Below are positions 1-10,471 of a stretch of DNA of 64,000 nt, piece by piece. Below the pieces are notes generated by a model. It was not told the origin of the DNA, searched no databases, and saw nothing but the letters and a program-made list of their open reading frames with translations. The position numbers and the translations under genes were made by a program. The stretch lies in contig MCGE01000003.1 in assembly GCA_002105175.1 (NCBI GenBank), positions 2,243,001 through 2,307,000 of the forward strand. Reading direction: 5' to 3'. How positions within the stretch are numbered: the stretch's first letter is position 1; each line of letters begins with the position of its first letter. The DNA comes from Absidia repens. Taxonomy: Eukaryota > Mucoromycota > Mucoromycetes > Mucorales > Cunninghamellaceae.

Positions 1-1550
1 TGTTGTTGACGATGAGCAGAAAGAGAATTGTTTTGTTGATTTTTTTCTTCTTGATCAAGTTGTGTTACCGTTGTGCGCCAAGCCATCATGGCCTTTTCTT
101 CTTTTTGTTGATGATCCTTCATCCCAAGCACGGATCTCGCGCGCGAAGGAAGCAATAGCGGGCTTTCAAACGATGTCAATCTTTTTCGACCTGTTTTGCC
201 GCTGTTGCCACCACCACCATTTGGGGAGGAGGAGTTACCATAAACGACACTGTTTCCGTCATTGTTGTGGTTGGTGCTTAATTGAAGAGAACAGGTTGAA
301 GATGGTAAAGATGTCGAGCCACTACCATTCATGGGTGAATGATGATGATAAGAGGTGGGTGAGGATGGTTCACTTTGATATTTTTGCCCCATGGATAGTA
401 ATAAAAAAGGTTGCTGTTGTTGTTGTTGTTGCTGTTGCTGTTGCTGCATCTGTTGCTGACGATGTTGGCAAGTTTGTTTATGTTTATGTTTATGTCGTGC
501 TGGTTGAAATAAGCTACTGCATGAACGGACAGGTACGGACATTCGGTGCATTGCTGGACATGCGTGTTTCTTTTCAGTAGCAGCATCAGCCAACGCATGT
601 TGATTTTTTTTGTTGGTATTGGAATTATTGGTGGTGGAGGTGGTAGTGGTGGTGATTCTGGTGGGAGAAAAAAAGAGATCATCTTTTTCTTCCAATGCAA
701 GGCTATTTTTTGATGAATGGTGGCCGTTATCTTGGTGTGGTCGATCGTCCAATAAAAAATCAAGGGCTGTCAATTGCTCAACATTAGACTGGTGGCGGTG
801 CAGGGTTTTTACATACTCCGATTTTGATGAAGTATTACATGATGATAAGGTGGTAGTCGTAGAACAACAAGATGAAGATGAAGATGACGATAATGATGTG
901 TTGGATAAATTGTGATTTTTGGTTGTAGTAGTAATAGCAGTAGGTGTGATGGCGACGCTTTCCTTACTAGAGGAAAAAATTACGGGTGAATCAATAAAGG
1001 TGCTGTGTGGTCGAGGCTTATAAAAAGTAGATGAGGATGAGGATGAGGTGGAAGCTGTGGAAGATGATGATTGATAAGATGCTCTTGTTACTGTTGGTTT
1101 TTGTGTGCAATAAACAAATTGTGATAAAGGACGTCGTCGAACTTGAGTCGTCCTGGAAGGAAGATGATCTGAAGCTGTGCTAGTGTTTGGACGCGCTGAA
1201 GATGGAATTTTTGCAAAAACAATCCCTGATGATTTGCGTTGCCTGACAGGTGGTTTTTGCTGAACCGCAGGTCGATTATTTTGTATAACAGGCATACCAA
1301 TTTCTGAAGAGGAGGGTTGATCCTTGTTTCGAGACAAAGAGTTTAAGCAATTTCGACCAAAAGACTGAAGTCTGCTGATAGTCACGGAGGGAATAGGTGA
1401 AATAGGTGGTAAAGACGAATGAACTGGCGGACTTTTTGGACGGGATTTATGTTTAATTTTACGAGATAAAATAGATTCAGTGACAGATGATTTTAAACAA
1501 AATCCTGAAGAAACAGGTGGGTGTGTTGTGGTGGCGGTGGGAAGTGACAT
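1..1550 (-). CDS. Hypothetical low-complexity protein, 3' part cut by window edge
   Basis: An uninterrupted reading frame starts at the ATG at 1550 (MSLPTATTTHPPVSSGF) and runs off the left edge, giving at least 516 residues with no intron needed. I do not recognise a domain. The protein is dominated by Ser, Thr, Gln, His and Asn runs: a long Gln tract near 410-460, a His cluster near 330, and poly-Ser and poly-Thr blocks. Short basic stretches (RTTQVRRRP, KIKHKSRPK) lie between them. This composition suggests a disordered regulatory or scaffold protein. A folded domain could lie in the missing C-terminal part. The start is the first ATG of the open frame, with an AT-rich region shared divergently with the ERG8-like gene upstream. 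The coding status rests on the length of a biased but open frame. Confidence 0.7.
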   Translation of the reverse strand, partial: MSLPTATTTHPPVSSGFCLKSSVTESILSRKIKHKSRPKSPPVHSSLPPISPIPSVTISRLQSFGRNCLNSLSRNKDQPSSSEIGMPVIQNNRPAVQQKPPVRQRKSSGIVFAKIPSSARPNTSTASDHLPSRTTQVRRRPLSQFVYCTQKPTVTRASYQSSSSTASTSSSSSSTFYKPRPHSTFIDSPVIFSSSKESVAITPTAITTTTKNHNLSNTSLSSSSSSSCCSTTTTLSSCNTSSKSEYVKTLHRHQSNVEQLTALDFLLDDRPHQDNGHHSSKNSLALEEKDDLFFSPTRITTTTTSTTNNSNTNKKNQHALADAATEKKHACPAMHRMSVPVRSCSSLFQPARHKHKHKQTCQHRQQQMQQQQQQQQQQQQPFLLLSMGQKYQSEPSSPTSYHHHSPMNGSGSTSLPSSTCSLQLSTNHNNDGNSVVYGNSSSPNGGGGNSGKTGRKRLTSFESPLLLPSRARSVLGMKDHQQKEEKAMMAWRTTVTQLDQEEKNQQNNSLSAHRQQ

Positions 1551-2038
1551 GTATGGATGATATAAATGATAAAGAAAGTGAAAGATAAAGAAAGTAAAGA
1601 AGAAAGAAAAAAAGGGGAGGATGAAATCGTTTTATGAAGAAATAAAATATTTTGTTTTGGTACTACCATAGAGAAGGGGCAGGAGGCAAATATCGATGAT
1701 TGATATCCTAATCCATCATAGTACCGTTCCTTCTTGCTGTTTTTGTCTCTTTCTTTTTAGTACGCGATCCGAAACTTTTTTGTTCTTTTTTTTTAAGCCT
1801 TTTGTTAGAACACATTTCGTCATTTTTTTTTAAACTGATACTTGATATTTTTCTTATTTCTTTATCAATTATCATTCACGCTGATCCCTCAAATATGAGA
1901 TACAGGTTACCATAGAAAAAAAACGCCCATGAGTTTAAAGCCCGAAAGTGTCTGGACAGTAAAAACAAAAATGATGGACGGATGTTCAAACCTTCTCTTC
2001 CTCCTTTTTTTTTTTTTTTACTACTGCTATTATCATCC
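1551..2038. promoter_or_regulatory. Divergent intergenic region between unknown gene and ERG8
   Basis: About 490 bases separate the two divergent starts. It contains A/T-rich tracts (T-runs near 1780-1835) and the short stretch 1684-1730 with ATCGATGATTGATATC-like sequence. No recognised binding site stands out. It presumably carries both promoters. Confidence 0.4.
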
Positions 2039-4019
2039 ATGACTTCAGCATCACCATCATCTATTGATCAACAGCAACCAATCACTATTGCCTCTGCACC
2101 CGGTAAAGTACTTGTCACTGGTGGATATTTAGTGTTGGATCAGCAATACACCGGTCTTGTCATAGGCACCTCAGCTCGCTTTTATACCATCATTCGCAAC
2201 CTCAACACTGAACAAGGCACAATTAAGGTACGCTCTCCTCAATTCGATCAAGCAACTTGGAATTATACCGCATCATTATCTCAGCAAAATGTACTAGGAT
2301 TTGAACCAGAGTATGTATCTATTTTATTCTACGTGTCATTAGGTTGTTGTCTAACCCCATCTATCTTTCTCTCTCTCCCCTTAGATCAACTGCATCATCC
2401 AACAAGTTTGTGGAAACCTGTTTACGGTTTACTTTAACAGTCATTCTTCAATCGATGGATGCGGCACGATTCAAATCTCTTTTGAAACAGGGCATGGATA
2501 TTTCTATTGTTGGTGACAATGACTTTTATTCACAACGCGAAGAGGTAAGTGAGTGGTCAAGCTCTTTTTCTTGATGTCGCGCTGATTTTGTTGTTATTTG
2601 TTGCAACTAGTTGGAAAAATTAGGATTATCCATCAAAAAAGCTAGCTCAAGGGAACGATTGGCGTCGTTTTGTGATACCCATGCCACCTTGGGAACAGTG
2701 AACAAGACTGGACTCGGAAGCTCGGCTGCTTTGACAACCTCCTTGGTGGCGGCTTTGTTTTTGTACTTTGGTGTTTTGTCCAATTTGGATCAAGAAAAGG
2801 ATTTGACGCTTATTCACAATGTTGCTCAATTTGTCCATTGTTTCGCTCAAGGCAAGGTTGGATCTGGATTTGACGTGTCAGCTGCTGTCTATGGAAGTCA
2901 CAGTTATCATCGATTTGATCCTAATATTTTGGCACCTATCATGGTACAGAACAAAAAGGGAAGGGCGCAGGGGAAAGGGGGAGGGGCGTTGAAAGGGATG
3001 GGGGAAGGATAAGAAGTATATATTTCATTGTAGACTCACAAAAATGATTGTCATTTTGCAGGATGAAAAGGTGGATCCTGTAGTATTGACCAAAGCACTC
3101 TCTCACGATAACAACAGGTAAGGATCTGTCCTACGTATTTATCTCTATTACATCTCTTTACTTATTTTTATTTATTTGCATGTGATAGTTGGGACAACAA
3201 GGTACTCCCAGTTGGTTTGCCACCTCAATTTCAAATGATCTTAGCGGATATCGATGCCGGAAGTCATACTCCTACTTTGGTCAGTAAAGTATTGAAATGG
3301 CGCAAAGAGCAACCTAATGAAGCAAATGCACTTTGGAATGAACTCGGCGCGTACAATGAGAAAGTGGAACAACATTTCCGGGATCTGGCCTCCATCTCTG
3401 CAAAGGATGAATCATTATACAAAGAAACGATGACTCGGTTGGCTCAATTGCCCGCTTCCCAGGTAAGTAAGCGTAAATGCCAAAATGGAAAATTATCCAT
3501 TTTCACTCATGTGTTTTTTTTGTATTTTTTTACATAGTGGATCAATGCTCCGACGGAGAACAATAAGGTGCAACAATCCATGGTGGAGTTGGTGTCTGAT
3601 TTTGCCAAGGTTCGGGAACTTTTACAAAAGATGAGTGCAGCTACTGGTGTACCCATTGAACCTACCGAACAAACCGAATTGCTCAACCAATGTATGGCGG
3701 TCCCTGGTACCATCATGGCCGGTGTACCTGGAGGTAAGTTAAAGGGAGATTGAATAAAAATAGGAAAATACGTCGCACCGAAACCGGACTAATTATATAA
3801 TACATATTGATTATTATTATTAATTTATTAGCTGGTGGGTATGATGCTATCTACTGCATTGTGCTCTCTGAAGAAGCGAAAGAAAAAGTACGTCATGTAT
3901 GGGAACGATGGACAGGATGTAGTGTTAGCCCTTTACTCTGCCAAGCCGATTCCAACGGTGTGACCAAAGTGGACCCCAACTCTGATATTGGATTGGTGTG
4001 TGTAGATAGATCTTTTTAA
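2039..4019 (+). CDS. ERG8: Phosphomevalonate kinase (ERG8), mevalonate pathway
   Basis: GHMP-family kinase that converts 5-phosphomevalonate to the diphosphate in cytosolic isoprenoid/sterol synthesis. Seven exons: 2039-2310, 2385-2544, 2611-2943, 3062-3117, 3189-3462, 3538-3733, 3832-4019, about 492 residues, slightly longer than typical. The N-terminal motif ITIASAPGKVLVTGGYLVLD and the ATP-binding KTGLGSSAALTTSLV are diagnostic. The C-terminal GHMP motif is seen in MAGVPGAGGYDAIYCIVL across the last junction. All introns are GT-AG with consistent phase. The start is chosen at 2039 (MTSASPSS). An in-frame upstream ATG at 1982 would add a Phe/Leu-rich stretch (MFKPSLPPFFFFLLLLL), odd for a cytosolic enzyme. 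The last exon reads straight to TAA after a possible donor, so the exact C-terminus is slightly uncertain. Confidence 0.93.
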
Positions 4020-4907
4020 AAAATAGTAGTAGTATTTAGTATTAATGCCGTCAGTTACTTTATCTAATAAAAAATCCGAAGACCCAAAGGGCCTTTTATT
4101 TGTCTCTTTTGTTGTTGTTTTTGTTATTGGTTGATGATGGTGATGGATGATAATTTTCCCGTACCTGTGTATGCAAGGTGCGGTGTGAATTTCATATATA
4201 ATATATATCTTATTAGTGTCGAGTCTTACTATAAATGCTAAGGATATTTATTTTAATTGACAACGAAACGCTTAACCACGTAATATGATAGTAAAGGTGA
4301 AAAGTAACAGAGGTATGTGGTTGCAGTGTTTTCTATGAAGAACAACTGAGGCGTTTGGAGTTGGTCGGCTTCGGCTGAAGGGTCGAGGATGGCAACAACA
4401 TGACGTTCACAAAAAAAAACAAAAAAAAAAAACAAGAAAACATGGAATGATATGCGGTCAAACTAAATATCATCCTCTGTCTATTAATCCTGTGATGATC
4501 TTTTTTCATACAAATACCCCAGATTATTTTTCTACAGGCGCATACATTATACAGTGTCTGTGGATCCATTCACCCAGTCAAACAAAACGTATGAGAAATG
4601 ATATAAAAGTAAGAAGCCAAGACCCATTTTACTCGGGTGATATATAAACTATGGCAACTAATCTAAACTGGTCTAATATGCGTATCAAGGCGCCTAAATA
4701 GAGATAAAGGGCTTAGGTGAATATGGATTGTGGGGGGAGGGCTGCATATTTTGTTGTAGCGCAGAAATATGTAAGCTAAATTTGTCTAATCAAAGAGGGT
4801 AGGTTGTTTTAATAAATGATGGCAATTGCAGACACGAGAACAGAACCACCTTGTTGATGATGTGCAAAAACATTGAGAGCTTCCTGGTTTAACGACTAAA
4901 AAATACA
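4020..4907. other. Intergenic, AT-rich, with repeat family B remnant
   Basis: No supported gene. An AATAAA-like signal lies near 4063. The part 4250-4510 resembles 37580-37800 (listed separately). The rest shows only A/T tracts and short open frames without family resemblance. Confidence 0.5.
4245..4510 (+). repeat. Repeat family B, copy 1
   Basis: Shares ordered, imperfect blocks with 37580-37800: AAAGGTGAAAAG, then a GGCTGAAGGG-C-GA block (TTCGGCTGAAGGGTCGA here), then ATGACGTT, then a TCAACTAAATA-like block followed by TTAATCCTG or TTATCCTG. The order and spacing agree in both places, which argues for common origin. No open frame is conserved between them. The extent is approximate. Confidence 0.45.
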
Positions 4908-5930
4908 TTCAAATCCCGCCCACGTGGATTTTTATATTCTCCCAGTTTTGTTTTTCCCTCTCTCTTTCTTTCCATTCTTTATTTTTTTTCCTTCTTTTTT
5001 TTCACCATTCAACTTCTTTTAGGTTGTGATGATCATAGATTAGTGTCAGGATTAGTTTAGAAGGGTTTTCAGCTCAGGGATTACAAGATGCATGGGGAAA
5101 CCCTTTCATTTTGGATCTAGGATCTGAAAGTATCATTAGTCGGTTGTTGAGAGCGTTCACTGGCGTAGTTAAGTGTTAGTTTGTCCATAGTTTTTATCTA
5201 TACCTTAATAAAACATGTCTCCTTTTACGTGCTTAAATGAAAATGTCCCATTAGTCTCTCTCACGTCTTGTATAATAGATTCTTTTTTTTTTTTTTTTTT
5301 TTTACTACCATCACCCTTTTATCATTTGGTTAATGATGACCATGCTTCAATAAAATATACCGCTTTATTCTTTCTCATGCCTTGTGCCATGTATGCTAGC
5401 TCTCATTTTATAATTGACTCTTTTGGTTGACCACTCTTCAAACCTCGCATTAGTCTCCATCCTTCCTCCAATAGATTTTTCCATGTAATGAATCCCTTGT
5501 TACAATGAACCCATCGCCTTTAGATTTATTACATATCAATATACTATAACAAAATATGCTTTTTTTATAAACCATCTTTTAACCATAATAAATGTCGCTA
5601 TTGTGGCTGTTTTGTGTGTTTCCAACCAAATACTTGCTTTTTAATTCACCCCTAATGCCCTAGAAACTAACTAGCACGCTTAGATCATGCACTATCAGAG
5701 ACAGTGCTATTTCTGTTCGACTATATGTAATTCAATACCGATTGTGATGTACATATAACGTCCTCCATAGCGCTTTCAATATTATCTATGACTTCTTATC
5801 TCACCCACCCACACCCCACTCACACACATGAGTCCTAGCGATTAGTTGGTGGTTTTAGATCACTTCTTATCGAACGTGGTCTGTTTCCCGCAATACTGTT
5901 CATATCAATTCACATAAACCATGCTGCCAT
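4908..5930 (+). repeat. Dispersed repeat family A, copy A1
   Basis: Starts with TTCAAATCCCGCCCACGTG (4908-4926). A pyrimidine-rich tract follows, then the conserved core GGGGAAACCCTTTCATTTTG around 5095-5115. After this come several sub-blocks that each begin with a TTCAATAAAA-like motif followed by CTTTTT and TCTCTC..CTTGT (5208, 5346, about 5545). The end near 5850-5930 matches the TTAGATCACTT / TTTCCCGC block of other copies. It has no long open frame. Closely similar units lie at 13.66-14.51 (-), 25.50-26.40, 38.59-39.43, 54.08-54.71 and 63.2-64.0 (-) kb, and a diverged one at 30.94-31.29 kb. Confidence 0.8.
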
Positions 5931-6330
5931 TTTTAACCTTCGTTAGACTGGACATGTCACATATATTCAGTTCTCAAATTTTAGTTTTTCTTTTCTTTTT
6001 CATATGATACAGTAAACGCCACCCCACCCCCCTTTCTGTCCTTCAAATTGATACTAGCTGAGTCCCAGGAGGACGTTTTTCAATCACGAAATGATGAGGG
6101 ATGATTAATTTCATGGAAATTGAATATAAAAAATTGCAACAATAAAGAGTTTACTTTACGTTTTTGCTGAATTGCAAAACATAATAGTAGATGATTGTTT
6201 ACAGAAAGTGTGTATAATTGAAGATGGTATCAACGAAATCAGCAAGGAAGATTGAATCATGGTTTCTGTTTCAAAAGTGAACTAGACATACAGCACACAA
6301 CGTGGTGAAAACTATTCGGGATTACTAGTA

Positions 6331-6366
<36 letters not shown>

Positions 6367-6723
6367 ACGTTGAAACGTGGAAGGCTTCCCTTCTATCAAT
6401 AATGTACATAGCCTTCATTCTAATACCTATAATTTACACTAAACATTCTGTTGTTGTTCTTTCTATTATTAAGACGATGGATCTATTCAAACATTAACAG
6501 TAATATGTTACTTTCTATATATTAGCGTTAAGGAATTATTGGGATAGTATACACAACACAAATTGGAATAAATATAGACAGTTGTATTCGGTTAATAAAA
6601 ATAATTTTATTGTTGATATCATATATGTATATACTAAATAAGATAATAAGATGGAAGAGACGTGATAAAAAAACAACTATGTATAACAAAAGTAAAAAGA
6701 AGTGTAAAAGGTAGGAGGAGGCT
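5931..6723. other. Intergenic AT-rich DNA with (TA)n tract
   Basis: Nothing coding is supported. A (TA)n microsatellite lies at about 6332-6362. The part near 6600-6720 is the 3' flank of the convergent CDC50-like gene. Confidence 0.5.
6332..6362. repeat. (TA)n microsatellite
   Basis: About 15 TA units in uninterrupted series. Similar tracts occur at about 9655-9680, 26195-26222, 31346-31368 and 55918-55952. Confidence 0.95.
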
Positions 6724-8408
6724 TTAATGTTGTCGGGCACCAGAAGTTTGGTTCCAAGACAATCGATCATGATCACCAAGTTTTCTATAACCACAGAAAA
6801 AAAAAAAAGAAGATCAGTCGTCATTCCTTTATATATATGTATTACTTACCTAGGCTTGAAGAAGTGCCAACCCAAAAAGACGACGCCCAAGAACGCACAT
6901 ACACAGCCCATAATGATCCAAGCCAAGCCCATGAAAGGATTTCTATCACCCAAAAACGATGTACCTGATATGACAATAGATTTCGTTCCTCCGTAAGCAG
7001 TGATATCGTAATCTAAATAAAAAATTGAGCATCAATGAGTGGTTCATTTTCAATACAGCCCTCCCACCCACCCCTCCTTTTTTTTATTTCTATTTTTCCA
7101 ATCAATCATAAGGTTATACTTACTTAAATCCACCTGCACTTCGTAAGTCCCAGCTGATAAAGGTTCACCATCGTAATGTGAGTACAATTTTCGGAAGGTC
7201 GGGTACCAACTTGTTCGCATCCATACTTGGAAATGTTCATCGGTTTGAGGGTCGAACAGGTTGTCAGCGTTGTAACTTGGATATCGTCGGATCCAATTAG
7301 GGGGAGGTGTGATTGTGTCGAGCGGCATTGATGTTTTCTTGAACCTTGCCTTATCCGATGGCCATGCAATGTTGGTTTCGTCAAAGAAATATGTTTTATT
7401 GTCGCTATTTGTGTTTGCTGGATTCAGTAGTCGTAAGCTTGAGAAAGAATCTAAATGATGTGCAGAAATGGGATAATGAGTTAAAGGAACCCTCTCCCGC
7501 TCGTCAATTAATATTTCCCGTTTTTCTTGTTGGTTTTTTTTTCCACCTTACCGTTGAACATGGAGTTTGCAATCAAGCCACAAGGATAATACATCTTACC
7601 GGCCGGATCCATGGCCACAGGGTTACAAGACGCACCAGCATCTTCCGGAGATATAACATCGCCTGCCAGTTGATTGTAGCTCAGACTTTTGACGTATTTG
7701 CGATGGTTTTGGTAAAAGTTGGTGAGCTTGTAGTGAATATAGATGGGTGGTTGGAGTTCCTTGGGAATAGAGAAGCGGATGATGCATCGTTGAATATCTC
7801 CACCATTTACCGTCGAGTTGTCTAAAAATGTGCTGCTGGTAACTGTTTTGTAGTTTGGTGGACGGATAGCTATAGTGTTAAAGAGAGTGAGAGTGAGATG
7901 GGGGCAACGTTAAAGCACTCATACACACAAGATAGTATCTATCATGATATTTTGTATTCTTACTTGTCCAATTATCCGAGGTGAACTTGTAGCTGTACAA
8001 ATCGTCAGTTAACGTTGCTTCAGAACCCCCAACACCTTGGCAGCCGGTATAGTTGATGACAATTTCGTTAACCTAGGACAAAATCAATAACCATTACCAT
8101 AAATATCTTCCTTGGTGCTGATGTTTGATCACTTACCCTTTCACTTTGATATAAAAAAAGACCACCTAAAGGAGCCAACACGATACCCGCTGCAAATAAG
8201 GTGGGTAGTACCGTTTTCGGTGTTAGTAAAGGCTGCCAAGACTTGAGCCGTTGTTGTTTAAAAGCCGTGTCTAGAGGTTAAATAAAGAGAATAAAAAGTA
8301 GTTAGTAAAGCATATTCGTATATGTTCATATAATTAGTATTCCTACACAGTTTTCTTTTTTATGTTACTTTACTTACTAGCTGGTTTTCGGCTTTTGGTA
8401 TCAGACAT
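6724..8408 (-). CDS. CDC50: Cdc50/Lem3-family subunit of P4-ATPase lipid flippase
   Basis: Non-catalytic subunit needed for ER exit and activity of P4-ATPase phospholipid flippases in Golgi, endosome or plasma membrane. Seven exons on the minus strand: 8408-8378, 8270-8137, 8072-7964, 7869-7552, 7450-7124, 7012-6850, 6784-6724, giving about 380 residues, normal for the family. Visible hallmarks are the N-terminal [20 protein letters not shown], first membrane segment at about residues 30-51, an ectodomain with the conserved YTGC and [12 protein letters not shown], and an [16 protein letters not shown] stretch. A second membrane segment at about 330-357 is followed by the short cytosolic tail [11 protein letters not shown]. 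The start [10 protein letters not shown] is the first ATG and precedes the conserved cytosolic motif. The gene is divergent from PFA4 with only 276 bases between starts. Confidence 0.95.
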
Positions 8409-8684
8409 AATGGCAAAATGATATTAACTAGCTGATGGAAAAGACAAAGCAAGAAGTGAGAAAGTGATCAAAAAAAGTGAAAAAATAAAAAAAGAAAAAG
8501 ATGCTGAGTTTATACCCCGCTTCAATTTTTGTTGAGAATAGGGGAAGGATTTTCCCGTTTCTTTTTTTCCTTTTTTCTTTATTTCCCTCTTGTTACCTTT
8601 TGATATATATAGCACATAAACAGCATACCCTGTATATATAACTTACCATACCATTTATACGCATATCTACAAAACACAAAAACT
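8409..8684. promoter_or_regulatory. Compact bidirectional promoter region CDC50 / PFA4
   Basis: Only 276 bases separate the two start codons of divergent genes. The CDC50 side is A-rich on the plus strand and pyrimidine-rich on its own strand (8450-8600). A TATATATA-like run lies at about 8601-8640, followed by CCATTTATACG and a pyrimidine/A leader (ACAAAACACAAAAACT) before the PFA4 ATG. No specific factor site is identified. Confidence 0.5.
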
Positions 8685-9649
8685 ATGTTAGACTCCATCC
8701 CTGGTCAAGTCTTTGTGGTGGGAGTGCTATTGTTGATATCGACTATTGCTTATTCATCACAATACTTCATCTTTATACCTGCATTACGAGACTCACTCAC
8801 CTTGTCCGCTTTCCAAGTATTGGTTCCATTTAATATATTTGTCCTTTTGATCTACTACAACTACTACTTGGCGGTCACTACGAATCCCGGCAAGATTCCT
8901 TCAAACTGGGTACGTATTACAAAAAAAAAAGGAACTTTGTTGTGGTGAACACCAAATTAGGAGAAATGATAAAGCAGGAAAATGTGTGGGATATGAGGGA
9001 GGACAACAAAAAGAGTGTACTAATCAACATATAACCTTTTATTATCATCATTCATAGAAACCACCAGCTTTCATCACCGAATTATCCAATAACAAGGAAT
9101 CGAATCCAGACCAACCAATAACAACGCCTCCTCGATTCTGTAAAACCTGTCAACTTTACAAACCGCCAAGAACGCATCACTGTCGATATTGCCATTGCTG
9201 TGTATTGAAAATGGACCATCATTGCCCTTGGATTAACAACTGTGTCGGCATATACAATTATCCTCATTTTTTACGATTCATCTTTTTTGTTAATCTATCA
9301 TGTACCTATGTACTGGTCTTACTTATTTGGCGAACGAGGTGTATTATGGATGCCATTCGACATTTCAGAGTAAGTAAAATCCCGCATACACACACGCACA
9401 AAGAAGAAACCTGCTAATATTCATTCAATGATAGTTTGATGCGGAACCTACCACCACAGAGGTGATTTTCCTTGTGATCAACTTTGTCTTGTCCATTGTC
9501 GTCTTATTCAGTGTGGGGATTCTTGGGGGATACCATCTCTATTGTCTTCTTCGAAATCAGTCTACCATTGAAGCATGGGAACGCGGGAAAGTAGAAACTC
9601 TGGTACGTCGTCGAAAAATACCTCCGGTAAGTCAGAAAAAAAAAGTGAC

Positions 9650-9681
<32 letters not shown>

Positions 9682-10471
9682 ATATTGATATGCCCATTTT
9701 CGTTGTCTTCTTTATATTGTACTGTCATAGTTTGACTACCCTTTCGGTCTTGGTATCTACAAAAACATTTGCTCTGTTTTAGGAAAGAATCCTCTGTTGT
9801 GGCTGTGGCCTACGCGAAATGGGGTTACTGGGGATGGTCTGATATTTGAAGTCCCAACACACATTGACCCTCGGTCGCAGCATTTCTGGCCACCAAGAGA
9901 TCCTGATGATCTACGCCCTTCGATCTTCTCATCCAAGTACAAACGACAACAAGAACGAAGACAGCAACTACAGCGGCAGCGACAGTGGAAACTGCACCAA
10001 CAGCAACAGCAGCAGGAAGGCGGCGAGATGGAACTTGACCCATTGATGATGACGGATGGCGATGATGTGGACGATTCTGAAGATTATTATGATTCCGGTA
10101 GTTTTGTGACCGATAGCGACGATGAATACTCACTGACAGATGAAGAACACAACATGCAAAAGTTTGTTTCGGGCAGTATCTACAACTTGGCGGGTGTCTC
10201 AGCCGATAGTCACCAGGATCACCACCACCACCACCACCACCATTATAACAACAATGAAACAACAACAAACCATCGCCACAATCACCGCCTTCTTCAGCAA
10301 CAGCAGCAACAGCAACAACAACAGTCGTCCTCACAGTCTGCTACACACACACCTCAACTGTACTACCCTGATGACAGCAGTGACAACGACGATGCTGACC
10401 ATGACGATACCATACCCTTATCCTCCTTCCTCTCTCGTTCGTCACCATCGAAGGATACAAAGGAAGACTAG
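8685..10471 (+). CDS. PFA4: DHHC-type protein S-palmitoyltransferase, Pfa4-like
   Basis: Transfers palmitate to cysteines of target proteins. Yeast Pfa4 acts in the ER on chitin synthase Chs3 and amino-acid permeases. Exons 8685-8909, 9058-9369, 9435-9626 and 9731-10471 give about 489 residues. The order is two N-terminal membrane segments, then a Cys-rich domain ([19 protein letters not shown]) with the active site DHHC in [18 protein letters not shown] at about residue 126, two further membrane segments, then the family motif near [12 protein letters not shown] (the TTxE-like element is TTTE in DAEPTTTEV). The last ~150 residues are an unusual tail: Gln-rich, acidic ([13 protein letters not shown]), a His run, a second Gln run and a Ser/Asp end. 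Yeast Pfa4 lacks this tail. AATAAA near 10556 is a likely poly(A) signal. Confidence 0.93.

Noticed and set aside
62..915. Plus-strand open frames rich in Val, Leu and Asp
   Set aside because: They are shadows of the minus-strand low-complexity gene; repeats open several frames at once.
9825..10334. 169-residue minus-strand frame over the PFA4 tail
   Set aside because: It is antisense of the Gln/His/Asp repeats of the real last exon.
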